Positions 41,401-49,276 of a stretch of 64,000 nt of DNA are shown piece by piece. Made by a program: the position numbers and the translations under genes. Source of the stretch: Pelagomonas calceolata (lineage: Eukaryota; Sar; Pelagophyceae; Pelagomonadales; Pelagomonadaceae); the NCBI GenBank assembly GCA_918797485.1, contig CAKKNE010000005.1, positions 3,720,001 to 3,784,000 on the forward strand, read 5' to 3'. A model generated the notes under the pieces. It saw only the letters and a list, made by a program, of their open reading frames with translations. It had not been told where the DNA came from and did no database searches. How positions within the stretch are numbered: the stretch's first letter is position 1; every line of letters starts with the position of its first letter.

Positions 41401-44346
41401 TCCTCGATCACTTTTTTGAGCGCAATCAACTTCTCGGGGACCTGCGCTTTGTAGTCGCGCAGCTCCGTGAGCGCCTCGATGTTCTGGGGCTCGATGGACA
41501 GCCTGCGCGTTTCGAAGTGTTGCGGCGCCTCCACGCCGTCGACGCGACTCGTGGTGGTCTCTTTGTCGAGTTTGGGGCCGTTCGGACGATCTCGCCCGAA
41601 ACGCGCTCAAAATCTCGTCTGATGGAGACGAGTCGCGTCGATGGCGTATGGGCCCTACGCTATCGCCGCGACCCGTGAAGATTGCTCTCTCCCTCTCTCG
41701 CGAGTGCGAGGCGACCGCGCGGTCCGAATCAGCTCAAATTTGGACCAGAGACCACCCGTCGCCTTCTCTGATGGCCACGAGTCGCGTCGATGGCGTAACA
41801 AGACGAAAGGACGCCGCGAGCGCGCCGGTCCATGATCTTCTGGAACTCGCCCGACGCGTCCGTCGCGTTGTCGCCCGTCTTTCTGGCGACGAGATCCAGC
41901 AATTTCGTCGCCGTCTCCTGGTGTTTATCGGCGAGCAATCGTCGCACTTTCTGACAAGAGACGTGGTAGGCACCAACATCCACAACTTCGGGCACCGAGT
42001 CCTCGACTCGCGACTTCTGGAGAAGGTGCTCCTCGGCCATCCTCCTCAATTCATTGACGTTGAGGTCGGGCGTGTTCAGTTCATTCCTTTCATCTTCACT
42101 GAGACCTGGAGGGGGCCCGCCGTAGTCCTCCTCGGCCTGCTCTACATATTTGTCAACATCTAGTCTCAAAAAGTCGAGGTACGGCTCGTACGTCTCCAAG
42201 TAAGCCTTGAGCGGTTCTACACTCGCAGAGAGTGCCGTACGCACTTCTTCCCTCAGTACCGACACCTGTGTGGCACGGACGCCGTCACGACACGCGTGGA
42301 CCCTCCTGGGATCGCGTCGACGGCGTCATGATGACGCCATCGACCAGACGTCAAGTTCAAGGTCATTTCTCACGCCGCGTCAGCACCCAGTCCTCGCTCG
42401 GGTGCACGCTCTTCATGACCGGCTCGAACGACCAAAATAAATTCCGCATGACGACGCGCTCGACGCGCGTGATGGACTGCGTCTGGCGCATGAGGTCGTC
42501 GAAGCGCTCCAGCGGCACATTTACAAATGAATCTAGTTTTGACGAGTACGTAAACGCATCATCCTCAACAGCTAAGTCGACAGCGAAGAGCGGCGGCCTT
42601 CTGAAGTTTGAATCGTTTGTGACGGTAGAACAGTCTTGGACAGTAACTTGTGTCTGCGTACACTGTTTCAAGAATGAAGCATAGTCATTGACAGAGTTCG
42701 TCAGTAAGGTACGCATGCAGGCCTGTGTGGCACGGACATTCTCTCATGAGACACATAGACGCTCACGCGGCCGCGTCGACGGCGTCGAGGCGGTATCGCC
42801 ACGACTCCGGCAAGTTCAAGATCACTGAAGACGCTGAGTCACGGACCTCCATCATCAGGTTGAGGCACCGCAGGAACTGTTTTAACTTGCTCTTTTTATA
42901 TATATCATCTGAAGACTCCTCGAGGTTGTACCAGCCTGCGTGGCGAGACCATCTTCCCAAAGTTCAAGTTGAAAAAGACGCCGAGTCGGCACCTTTCGTG
43001 ACGTGACGTAGGTGCTGGCGCAGACACGTCGTGACATAACGGGGCCACTCCTTCTTCAACTTAACTGCAACAGCATCCGTGGCGTCGCGCTGCAGTTTCC
43101 CGAAGTCGTCTACCCTAGTAGATTTGGCGACGTGGTTGAAGGGCTTGAGGAGGAGCATCTTCTCGTTCTCCGCCCTCACATCAGTTATGATGGCGAAGAC
43201 TTCCGGTCTTGTTAAGCACGACTGGAACCGAAAGGCGGCGAAGGCGTCTTTGTAGGATGATGATCTCTCAATGAGATGCGTGCCTCTCTCTGGTACGGAA
43301 CGTTCTTCTGAAAGTGGAGGAGGCTCTAGGAGCTGCATCAGTTCACTAGTATCAGTTTTATGTACCGCTCTGAAAGCAATCCCGTTCAGCGTCCGCGCGT
43401 AGTCCTGGGCGCAGTCTTGGACTATTTTGTCCGTCGACGGATTCAGTGCTCTCAACGTCCTCGTACACGTCGCCAAGGCCGCGACGCGTCGCAACGCGTC
43501 GTCGTCGGGCGTGGCGCAGCCCTCCGTCGGCATGCAGTCGACGCAGAGCCCGAAGAGCAGCTGCGCCTCCGCGGCCCTTCTTGCAGTATGTGCGGCTTTT
43601 ACTCTCTCAGCAAAATTGACCGGGTCCTCGGCCGCGAAGCAGATATGTAAGCGGTGCAAGGCGACTTCATCAGTGTCTGACGATGACGACGACGAGGAGG
43701 AGGATGATGATGATGATGACGCCGCGACCGGCAGTCCTGCAACGGTGTAGAGTCCCTTGTCGACGTCGTAGCCCGTGACCGTCGCCGGTGCCCAGGCGCC
43801 GACCTCGTCGTCATCCAAGACGAGCGCTTTGCACGGCAGCGCTGCGCCGAACGCGAGCCAGTCCTCGTGCACCTCATACGACGCGTCGTCGAAGGCTTCG
43901 AGCGGTAGTTTTGTCGAGGGGGCGCCAACCTTCCCGAATACTTCACTCTTGAATTTGACAGAGTAGTCGATACCTCTCTCCTTCAAAAGTTGCGTGATGT
44001 CCTGCGCCGCGTAGAGCTTCGTCCTTCTATGGATCTCCAAGGCCCGGGGCATGCCGCCGGGCTTGGGCTTGGCGGCCATGATGACCTTCGGCTCGATGCC
44101 CTCAGTTTTGACGCGCACGATGGCGTTCGCGACCGGTACACCACTACCCGAGTTATAGGTAGAAGCGGGCACCGGCGGCTTTATTTTAGGCTCCTCGGTC
44201 TCCACTACAGATAAAGACGTCACGTCCTCGCGCGCCAGGCCATATTGTAACATCTCCGAGAAGTAGCCGCGCTGCTGCGTCGTCGCGGCCGGCGGCGACG
44301 GCGGCCAGGTCTCGGCCGGCGCCGGGGCCGGGGCGGCGGCGACCAT
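26436..44346 (-). CDS. Axonemal inner-arm dynein heavy chain, 38 exons, 4158 aa
   Basis: ATP-driven minus-end motor of the flagellar axoneme. Exons (complement): 42993-44346, 42847-42935, 42387-42722, 41826-42265, 41217-41502, 40290-41152, 39577-40046, 39160-39413, 38763-38902, 37654-38670, 37232-37396, 37012-37052, 36579-36859, 36183-36477, 35771-35925, 35505-35654, 35134-35399, 34359-35021, 34022-34200, 33759-33898, 33455-33699, 33244-33330, 32574-33094, 32363-32434, 32033-32145, 31668-31868, 31122-31435, 30826-31058, 30544-30733, 30098-30281, 29905-30006, 29519-29832, 29008-29433, 28672-28840, 28335-28575, 28105-28262, 27468-28003, 26436-27222. All phases agree. P-loops: AAA1 [11 protein letters not shown] (about residue 1475) with Walker [12 protein letters not shown]2 GPTGGGKSS (1757), AAA3 GPTGTGKT (2105), AAA4 GVGGSGRQS (2451). 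The stalk and microtubule-binding domain span about 2670-3040; the C-terminus has [18 protein letters not shown]. Length and N-terminus fit single-headed dyneins (DNAH1/3/6/7/12 group); subclass unresolved. Confidence 0.95.
27223..27467 (-). mobile_element. Dynein intron 37, long C-type introner (245 nt)
   Basis: Donor GTGCGATCTCGGCG, acceptor CTCCGCGCAG, phase 2. Joins QYPVL to YEESMNTV. Confidence 0.9.
28004..28104 (-). mobile_element. Dynein intron 36, B-type introner (101 nt)
   Basis: Donor GTGCTGACGCAGCG, acceptor CCCGCGCAG, phase 0. Joins FGPLGWN to VPYEFN, an invariant dynein block. Confidence 0.9.
28263..28334 (-). mobile_element. Dynein intron 35, short B-type introner (72 nt)
   Basis: Donor GTGCTGACTCAGCG, acceptor CACGCAG, phase 1. 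Joins NEPPKG to LKANL. Confidence 0.9.
28576..28671 (-). mobile_element. Dynein intron 34, B-type introner with perfect 8-bp TSD
   Basis: CCTGGCCC is duplicated at 28569-28576 and 28671-28678 around a 94-bp element. Donor G and acceptor G come from the duplication, T and A from the element. Phase 0; joins SLGQ to GQGPKA. Confidence 0.92.
28841..29007 (-). mobile_element. Dynein intron 33, B-type introner (167 nt)
   Basis: Donor GTCGCTGACTCGGCG, acceptor CGACGCAG, phase 2. Joins EKMGQR to FIEPPPF. Confidence 0.9.
29434..29518 (-). mobile_element. Dynein intron 32, B-type introner, GC-AG (85 nt)
   Basis: Donor GCGCTGACTCAGCG, acceptor CCACGCAG, phase 2. Joins VNVCR to SLFEKDK. Confidence 0.88.
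29833..29904 (-). mobile_element. Dynein intron 31, short B-type introner (72 nt)
   Basis: Donor GTCCGTGAGTCAG, acceptor CCCACGCAG, phase 0. Joins NILDDHE to LIETLA. Confidence 0.9.
30007..30097 (-). mobile_element. Dynein intron 30, C-type introner (91 nt)
   Basis: Donor GTGCGTCTCGCGGCG, acceptor CGCGCAG, phase 0. Joins EKKNSL to VVANAS. Confidence 0.88.
30282..30543 (-). mobile_element. Dynein intron 29, fold-back C-type introner, GC-AG (262 nt)
   Basis: Contains GGGTGGTCTCTGGTCC and its exact complement GGACCAGAGACCACCC about 80 nt apart, inside longer imperfect arms, so the intron can fold into a hairpin. Donor GCGCGCGCG, phase 2; joins DSTIP to WNDSF. Confidence 0.88.
30734..30825 (-). 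mobile_element. Dynein intron 28, B-type introner, GC-AG (92 nt)
   Basis: Donor GCACTGACTCGGCG, acceptor TCGACGCAG, phase 1. Joins LAENG to IEVTKL. Confidence 0.88.
31059..31121 (-). mobile_element. Dynein intron 27, short C-type introner, GC-AG (63 nt)
   Basis: Donor GCGCGCCCGCGGCG, acceptor CACACGCAG, phase 2. Joins HWQTR to LEELSV. Confidence 0.85.
31436..31667 (-). mobile_element. Dynein intron 26, composite introner, GC-AG (232 nt)
   Basis: Donor GCGCGTAGCTCCGCG, acceptor GCGCGCGCAG, phase 0. Joins ETMQKL to AEAQAKL, keeping the stalk coiled coil in register. Confidence 0.85.
31869..32032 (-). mobile_element. Dynein intron 25, B-type introner (164 nt)
   Basis: Donor GTCAGTGACTCAGCG, acceptor CCGCGCAG, phase 0. 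Joins DNIPTK to IIDKIG. Confidence 0.9.
32146..32362 (-). mobile_element. Dynein intron 24, long C-type introner (217 nt)
   Basis: Donor GTAAGTGTCC, acceptor CACGCGCAG, phase 1. Joins EKNPDG to MGKVPN. Confidence 0.88.
32435..32573 (-). mobile_element. Dynein intron 23, C-type introner (139 nt)
   Basis: Donor GTGCGCTCCG, acceptor CCGCGCAG, phase 1. Joins KPPAG to VKLTME. Confidence 0.88.
33095..33243 (-). mobile_element. Dynein intron 22, B-type introner (149 nt)
   Basis: Donor GTGCTGACTCAGCG, acceptor CCATCAAACGCAG, phase 2. Joins NAHLES to CVTFFK. Confidence 0.9.
33331..33454 (-). mobile_element. Dynein intron 21, B-type introner, GC-AG (124 nt)
   Basis: Donor GCCCGTGACTCAG, acceptor ATCAACGCAG, phase 2. 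Joins WFAEW to PREALH. Confidence 0.85.
33700..33758 (-). mobile_element. Dynein intron 20, short B-type introner, GC-AG (59 nt)
   Basis: Donor GCAAGTGACTCAG, acceptor CCACGCAG, phase 0. Joins NNVLNT to GDVPNL. Confidence 0.87.
33899..34021 (-). mobile_element. Dynein intron 19, B-type introner (123 nt)
   Basis: Donor GTACTGACTCGGCG, acceptor CCCACACAG, phase 1. Joins ITKGYG to LSEWRE. Confidence 0.9.
34201..34358 (-). mobile_element. Dynein intron 18, E-type introner with TSD, GC-AG
   Basis: 150-bp element (34201-34350) flanked by TGACGAGC and TGACGCGC (7 of 8). The duplication supplies a GC donor. The interior holds CTCTCTGGATACGGTC, found in opposite orientation in intron 6. Phase 2; joins KQPMP to LVMFMD. 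Confidence 0.88.
35022..35133 (-). mobile_element. Dynein intron 17, B-type introner (112 nt)
   Basis: Donor GTGCTGACTCGGCG, acceptor CCGCGCAG, phase 2. Joins FDNRGW to YDRKAL. Confidence 0.9.
35400..35504 (-). mobile_element. Dynein intron 16, short C-type introner (105 nt)
   Basis: Donor GTCAAAACTCGGCG, acceptor CTCCGCGCAG, phase 0. Lies immediately after the AAA3 P-loop, joining GTGKT to VNVNRH. Confidence 0.88.
35655..35770 (-). mobile_element. Dynein intron 15, B-type introner (116 nt)
   Basis: Donor GTCCGTGACTCGGCG, acceptor CCATCAAACGCAG, phase 0. Joins PWMDT to VKPYEH. Confidence 0.9.
35926..36182 (-). mobile_element. Dynein intron 14, long C-type introner, GC-AG (257 nt)
   Basis: Donor GCTGCCCGTTCCCGCG, acceptor CAAAACGCAG, phase 1. 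Joins FIWSVC to TVDQEG. Confidence 0.85.
36478..36578 (-). mobile_element. Dynein intron 13, B-type introner (101 nt)
   Basis: Donor GTGCTGACTCGGCG, acceptor CCATCAAACACAG, phase 0. Joins LGFDPL to VMSWLE. Confidence 0.9.
36860..37011 (-). mobile_element. Dynein intron 12, C-type introner (152 nt)
   Basis: Donor GTGCGATCTCGGCG, acceptor CCCCGCGCAG, phase 1. A near-consensus C-type copy. Joins EWQDG to ILANIV. Confidence 0.9.
37053..37231 (-). mobile_element. Dynein intron 11, C-type introner (179 nt)
   Basis: Donor GTGCGCTCGCCGCG, acceptor CACCGCCGCAG, phase 2. With intron 12 it delimits a 41-nt exon. Joins TMGQL to YGMFDP. Confidence 0.88.
37397..37653 (-). mobile_element. Dynein intron 10, fold-back C-type introner (257 nt)
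   Basis: Imperfect arms of about 38 nt (GGGTGGT ... CGGACCG against CGGTCCG ... ACCACCC) form a hairpin. Donor GTGCGATTTCCGCG, phase 2; joins MICVR to HGLMVV. Confidence 0.88.
38671..38762 (-). mobile_element. Dynein intron 9, B-type introner (92 nt)
   Basis: Donor GTGCTGACTCGGCG, acceptor CCACGCAG, phase 2. Joins DFDWQ to SQMRFY. Confidence 0.9.
38903..39159 (-). mobile_element. Dynein intron 8, long C-type introner (257 nt)
   Basis: Donor GTCGGGAGCGGCG, acceptor CATCACGCAG, phase 0. The GACGCCATCGCCGC core occurs more than once. Joins SQLADM to VVLIRT. Confidence 0.85.
39414..39576 (-). mobile_element. Dynein intron 7, mixed B/C introner (163 nt)
   Basis: B-like donor GTCCGTGGCGCAGCG with a C-type interior (GGTGGTTTCTTTTTGG) and acceptor CCACGCAG, phase 1. 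Joins DIDPKG to KNIEVW. Confidence 0.88.
40047..40289 (-). mobile_element. Dynein intron 6, E-type introner with TSD (243 nt)
   Basis: CGATCCAC and CTATCCAC (7 of 8) flank a 235-bp element. The donor GTGGATAG is the first duplication copy. The internal block is the reverse complement of the one in intron 18. Phase 2; joins EMLDE to WIAVQK. Confidence 0.9.
41153..41216 (-). mobile_element. Dynein intron 5, short B-type introner (64 nt)
   Basis: Donor GTCCGTGAGTCAG, acceptor CCCACGCAG, phase 0. Joins EAQAE to FAETLK. Confidence 0.9.
41503..41825 (-). mobile_element. Dynein intron 4, nested C-type introners, GC-AG (323 nt)
   Basis: The largest intron. Two C-type cores in opposite orientation (CACGCCGTCGACGCGACTC and CGAGTCGCGTCGATGGCGT, the latter twice) indicate insertion of one copy into another. 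Donor GCGCGCTCGCGGCG, phase 2; joins KIMDR to LSIEPQ. Confidence 0.85.
42266..42386 (-). mobile_element. Dynein intron 3, B-type introner (121 nt)
   Basis: Donor GTGCTGACGCGGCG, acceptor GCCACACAG, phase 0. Joins PSEDW to VSVLRE. Confidence 0.9.
42723..42846 (-). mobile_element. Dynein intron 2, B-type introner (124 nt)
   Basis: Donor GTCCGTGACTCAGCG, acceptor GCCACACAG, phase 0. Joins NLMME to ACMRTL. Confidence 0.9.
42936..42992 (-). mobile_element. Dynein intron 1, short B-type introner (57 nt)
   Basis: Donor GTGCCGACTCGGCG, acceptor CCACGCAG, phase 1. Joins RHVTKG to WYNLEE. Confidence 0.9.
43678..43719 (-). repeat. Poly-serine triplet repeat in dynein exon 1
   Basis: Fourteen consecutive Ser codons (TCA, TCC, TCG mixed) followed by DTDEV. 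The mixed codons suggest an old or selected tract rather than a fresh expansion. Confidence 0.9.
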
Positions 44347-44916
44347 CGTGGCTTCTTGTCTATATACTTTCTGTCTTCCTGTAGGCTGGGCTCGCGGCGG
44401 CGCTCGCGGCGGCTGCCCCCAGGCAGGCTGCCCACTATGGGGGAGCGCTAACCTTGGTGCTGCTCAGCAGGCTGGCTGTCCAGCTGTTTCGTGAGCCTAC
44501 GAAAGGCGTGCAGCAGGCCGGCCTGAGGTAGCTTCCTCGGCTCTGTGGCGCTGCTTTGGCCGTCCACAGCCCCCGGCGCTCCTACCCCCTACTCACGGCA
44601 ACATAGACCTGAGCGCGAGAATGCCGCATCTCGGTAGTGCCTTGCTCCTTCCGCCTCTATCCAACGCTGCAAAGGAGGCATACCACCGGCCCGCGACGGA
44701 TTCCTCCTCGTGAGAAAACCCGATTTCACGCCTCGATCGACGCGCGTTTCACGCTGCCAATCGGTCCTCCAGCGTGAGCGGTGACACGTCAGAGGGGCAT
44801 TCCTTGACGCCATCGCTGCGTTGGTCGCTCTGCGAAACCGCTGGACGCCGTGACCCGCTGCAAGTAATTATTGGCTGTGCTGCCGGAGCATCAGCAGCGG
44901 AGCGCGCGGCGCACCG
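44347..44916. promoter_or_regulatory. Divergent gap between dynein and the next gene
   Basis: 570 nt without the palindromic motif or any CTAG half-site. TATATA at 44361-44366 lies 15-20 nt upstream of the dynein ATG. Otherwise GC-rich; nothing else recognised. Confidence 0.35.
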
Positions 44917-46314
44917 ATGGCGCCGCACCCCGCCGTCGTCGCCGCGCAGAAAGCAGCATTAGACAAGGCCAAGGGCAAGACCGCCGCGGACAACCGCCAG
45001 GAAATAAAAGACCAGGCGTCGGCGGCGCTCGCGAGGCTCGGCCTCTCCACGCCCTCGCCCCGAAATAGTGGCTACGACGGCTCCTTGAACGAGCCCGGCG
45101 CGACGCCGCCGTCTTCATCTATCACGGAAAGAATAGCGAGGCTCAGGAGATCTCTCTCCGACGAAAAAGTAAAAAATCAAAGCTCTACATTCCAAAGGGT
45201 CAAGGACCGCGTGCAGGAGGGCTATGCCGATTTGAGTGATGGCTACGGTAACTTGAGAGGAGACAAAGTTAGATCTAGTGCGGAGCAGGCCGAGTTCGAG
45301 CTGGACCGAGCCAACCAGAGGAGGATGCGGCGCGCGGACCGGCGGCAGAAGCGACAGGAGGACGAGGAGGCCAAGGACCAGGTCAAGTCCGTACCAACTT
45401 CCGGATACGTGTTGCATGGAGACGTGCCGTCGCCTCCGACCAAATTAGGCCAGGCTCGCGAAAAGTTGTTGAGGACGGGTTCGTTGTTCGCCTCGACTGT
45501 CACTAAAGCTGCGAAAGCGCTCGAGGCCAAGGTGAAGAAGCGGAGTCCCTCATCCAAGATCGATCAAAGAGCTTGTAGTGGGGGTGGTCGCGTCGCGGCC
45601 TCTTCCTACGTCCAGCGCGCCCACTTGCAGTACGACACGTTGACACCGGAGGCCGTGACGGGGCGCTTGCAGGCTCAGAACACGTTGCGGGGCGACGGCG
45701 GGCTCTGGGCCTTGAAAGCGAGGTACGTAGCTGCTACAAAAGCAGTGCCCGGGCAGTTACGAGCAGCAAGGGACGCCGAGGACCACGCGGCGCGGTTGGC
45801 CGACACGCTGGCCCAGGCGAACGAACGATTTGAAGCTTTGAAGACCCAGGAGAATTTGCTGCGGGCGTTGGTCGAGGAGGCGCGACGATTAGCTACGGCG
45901 GAGAAGCCGGCAAATGGTCTATTAGCCGCGTTCCCCGCGGGCGCGCCGCCGCCCGCGGCACTCGGCTCGCCGGCGTCGTCGCGGTCGCCGGCGTCGGTGG
46001 GGTCGCCCGCGGCGCCGCGCTCGCGCGCGTCGTCGGCAGCGTCCGAGGCGGCCGCCGAGCCGACAGTCGCAGCGCCAGCACCGGCTGCCGTGGAGGAGCC
46101 GCCGCCCGCGCCAGAGCCTGCCGCGGCGGAACCGCTACCACCTCCTGCGCCGGAGCCCGCCGCAGACGGAGCTATGCCGTCGTGGATGGCGCCGGACCCC
46201 ACCGCGGAGGAGACGCCTGTGGTGGAGCCCGCGGAAGCCGCCGACGACGCGGCCCCAGTCACTCCGGACGAGGAGGACTCGCCCGCCTTCACGGACGATG
46301 ATGAAGATAAGTAG
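44917..46314 (+). CDS. Unrecognised coiled-coil protein (465 aa)
   Basis: Single exon. The N-terminal 50 residues are Ala/Lys-rich, then SSITERIARLRRSLSDE and a strongly charged helix (ANQRRMRRADRRQKRQEDEE) that may form a coiled coil. A middle block contains VKSVPTSGYVLHGDVPSPP. A second helical part (LRAARDAEDHAARLADTLAQ) is followed by a long Pro/Ala/Glu-rich, probably disordered C-terminus ending in acidic residues. No membrane segment and no recognised family. It shares its start region with dynein, so a ciliary role is possible but unsupported by motif. Its stop is 13 nt from the convergent gene's stop. Confidence 0.65.
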   Translation: MAPHPAVVAAQKAALDKAKGKTAADNRQEIKDQASAALARLGLSTPSPRNSGYDGSLNEPGATPPSSSITERIARLRRSLSDEKVKNQSSTFQRVKDRVQEGYADLSDGYGNLRGDKVRSSAEQAEFELDRANQRRMRRADRRQKRQEDEEAKDQVKSVPTSGYVLHGDVPSPPTKLGQAREKLLRTGSLFASTVTKAAKALEAKVKKRSPSSKIDQRACSGGGRVAASSYVQRAHLQYDTLTPEAVTGRLQAQNTLRGDGGLWALKARYVAATKAVPGQLRAARDAEDHAARLADTLAQANERFEALKTQENLLRALVEEARRLATAEKPANGLLAAFPAGAPPPAALGSPASSRSPASVGSPAAPRSRASSAASEAAAEPTVAAPAPAAVEEPPPAPEPAAAEPLPPPAPEPAADGAMPSWMAPDPTAEETPVVEPAEAADDAAPVTPDEEDSPAFTDDDEDK

Positions 46315-46327
46315 TTTGTATTGTGAT

Positions 46328-49276
46328 TTATGCGAAGACCCCCGTCAGCATCCCCGCGTCGTCGAAGCGCGCCCACCGCAGAAGAGCGTCCGGCAGGCCG
46401 TCGACGGCGGCGCCGGCCGGCAGGTCGTCCAACGCCACCGCAACTTGACTTCGGACCCGCCCCGGGCAGACGAGGCCGTGGAGCATCCAGGCCGAGCCCG
46501 CGGCCGCCCCGGGCGCCTCGGTGGCGGTCACGACCCCAAACCCGCCGTTCCGCAGCCGCCGCAGGCGCCGCCCCACGACGATGGGCGCCTCGCCCTCGGG
46601 CACGGCCGCCGTCGCCGGCGCGGTTTCAGCTAAAAACAGCTCCAGAGACCGCGCCTGGACCTGGCCGCCGGTGGATGCCGCGAGCAAAGCGGCGACCTTC
46701 CGCGGCGCCGCATCATCAAAAGGCGCCTCACTCAGCGCTTTGCCCTCCGATGAGCCCCAGTGCGTCGCGAAGGGTCGCAACAGCGGCGCGCAGAGTTGCG
46801 GCGGGATCTGCTCCATGCCTCCTCCAGCTAGTGCGGCGAAGGCCGCGTCGAAATCCACAGAACCTTCATCAGTCCCGTCGAAGGTGTTGCCCGCCTCCCG
46901 CACGGCCTTGCGGAAGGCCCTCACGAGTAGTAGTTCTGAAGAAGGTTCCTCGTCCTCGGCCTCGTCCTCGGGTTGATCCTCTGTTACTTTGTGGGGTTTG
47001 TGGAGCGACGGCGGGCCGGCCTCGGCGGCCGTTGATCGTATTAATTCTTGCAGTTCATACGCGGGCCGCGCTTCGTCTAGAGCGGCTAGAATGAGAGCAT
47101 AGAGCAGTAACGCGGCGTCGTCCCTGTCAACCGTCCGCGGGAGTCGTTTCACACCATCCTCGTGCAGGGCCTCGTACGTCGCGCAAGCGTCTACATCACT
47201 CTCAAAACCGGCCGACGCGACAACGGTAGCGACGTTAGTCTTGCGCTGCGGGATGGCTTCGGCCATGGAGCCACAAGTGCTCTCCGACAAGGCACCACAC
47301 GCGTGGAGCTCGTCGATCCAGTCGAGGCACTCGTCCTTCGTTTGCGGGGGCGCTCGCACCAAATCCCTATAGGCTCTTTCCGCTTCAAACGCACCTCGAT
47401 CACTCTTGCGTTTTGTCTGTGCTAGCTCGTCCGCGGCGGCGTCCTCCAATGCAGCACACACGCAGCAAAAGGCGCAGAGATGGGCGAAGGACGCGGGGTA
47501 GGCGAAGTTCTCCTCTCGTCTTGCTGCTGCCGCGACTACCCTAGCGTAGGCGTCGCACTCCGGTGGCGTAGGCGGTCTCGCCGAGTCCAAGATAGGTAGA
47601 GCAGCTTGCGAAGCGCAGACCTGGGACAACGCCTCAGCTATCAACGACCTATCTGAATCCGAACCGTCTAAAGCCAGGTCTAGAGCCTCACCACAAGTCG
47701 CGATGGCCTGGGCAAACCGAGGACCCTCCAATGCTTTGCGAGAAGCCTCTGGTAGATTGACCGAAGACAAGCACGCCGCCCCGTGCTCCACACAATCTCT
47801 GAACGACTCCAACGCCGTCGTTCTGATGGGAATGCGTCGCAGCGTGCGCGTCGGCTCTTGGACAGGAGCCAACACTTCTGTCTTAGGAACGGGCGACGGC
47901 ACGTCCTCTGAATTCATCCTCCGCGTCTCGGCCCGGATGCCCGTCCAGAAGCCGCCCACGTGTTTGATCTTGTCAATTTCTGACAAGTGAGCCGTGTAGC
48001 CTGGAGCAAAATACGCGGCGACGTCGTGCTCGCTCCTCCGATAGGCGTCCAGCGACGGGAAGGCCAGGTCCACACTCACCGTGTGTTCCTTGGCTATCGA
48101 CGAGAACAGCATGTCTCTCGGGAGACCTTCCGGGTCGGCCGGGAGCTGATGCATTGGGTCCAGCACGTGTTTGTCGCGCTTGATATGTCTACGCATTTGC
48201 CCGGCCACTCGAGTCTGCCTTTCCACAATTTCTTGCGCCGTTAGTTCGGGTTCTGGCATGACGTCGGGCGTCTCCTGCGTGGGAACGACACCGTCACAAA
48301 ACGACCTCACGAGGCGCGTGGGCGCTCTGGCGACCGCATCGACGCCATCGCCTCCACCAGATCAAGTTCAAGTTCATTTTTCACGCCGAGTCAGTACCGG
48401 GAAGTCCTCCTCGTAGTACTCTTCGAATTGCTCCGAGGGCGCCGGCGCCGGCGCCAGCTGCAACCCTTTCTGCTGCTTTTTACGCAAAGCGTGCTCTTCT
48501 AAAGCTTCCTGCACGAGTGCCGGTCCCGTCGGTAATCTGAGACCGAGATCCCGCATGCGCTGCGCCATCCCGGGGTCCTTGATCTTCTTGGGGCCGTAGG
48601 CGTCCAAGCGCTGTCGGACTTCGTCGTAGGCACTTCGTCGAGCCTTATACAGCTTTGTTTTGGACTTGCCCAATCGTGAGTCGACGTCGCGGATCCGCGC
48701 GAGGTCTAGCAACACTTGAGGAGCGGTCTCGTCGTAGTACTCCTCGTCGTCGCCGTAGCGCGGTAACGACTCCGCCTCCAAGGCTATTTTAGCTAGTTCC
48801 TTTCCCATTTCTAGTTCGGTCATCCGCCCTCGATCTAGCGCCTTGAACAGAGCACCGCGCGCGCAGTAGCGATAGTAGTCGTCCCACTCCCTCGCCTCCT
48901 GGTCCGTCGCGTAACTAGGTGGAGGGGGCACGACGGCGTCCTCGGGCAGCGGTGTGGCTTCCTTCTTCTTTTGAGGAGCGGTGCCCGGCGCCGATGGTAC
49001 AGTATCGGCGTCTTGACCACCGCCGAGGTGGAACATCAGCGAGTGGTCGACGCGCAGGCCCGGCTTCTTCGCGAGCGTTTCGCGCTGCAGGTCCGCATCG
49101 AACTTGCGCTGCGTCGCGAGGTGCTCTTCGTAGAGGCCTTTGGCGCGGTCGGCGACGGACTCGCGCGCGCGCTTCGACGCTTCCAGCAGGATGTCGATCT
49201 CGGTAATGTCATCTTGGAGTTTGGCCATGGGCGTCGGCGGGGGCTTCGTCGGTAGGGCGCCGGGCGGGGAGCGCAT
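46328..49276 (-). CDS. Unrecognised two-exon protein (941 aa)
   Basis: Exons complement 48398-49276 and 46328-48274, joined in phase 0 (EDFP-ETPDVM) around a B-type introner. The start is the ATG of MRSPPGALP; an internal MAKLQDD 16 codons on is equally plausible. The N-terminal half is helical and charged (DILLEASKRARESVADRAKG, LYEEHLATQRKFDADLQRE), suggesting a coiled coil, followed by EWDDYYRYCARGALFKALD. The second exon begins with a conserved-looking stretch (EIVERQTRVAGQMRRHIKRD). It then has helical repeats rich in Ala and Cys, an acidic linker, and a small globular C-terminus. No domain could be named. Confidence 0.65.
48275..48397 (-). mobile_element. B-type introner (123 nt)
   Basis: Donor GTACTGACTCGGCG, acceptor CCCACGCAG, phase 0. 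Very close in sequence and length to dynein intron 19, which suggests recent common ancestry of the two copies. Confidence 0.9.

Noticed and set aside
26436-44346. Treating the dynein fragments as many small genes or a decayed pseudogene
   Set aside because: Removing the repeat introns gives one continuous 4158-codon frame with every phase matching, so the interruptions are introns.
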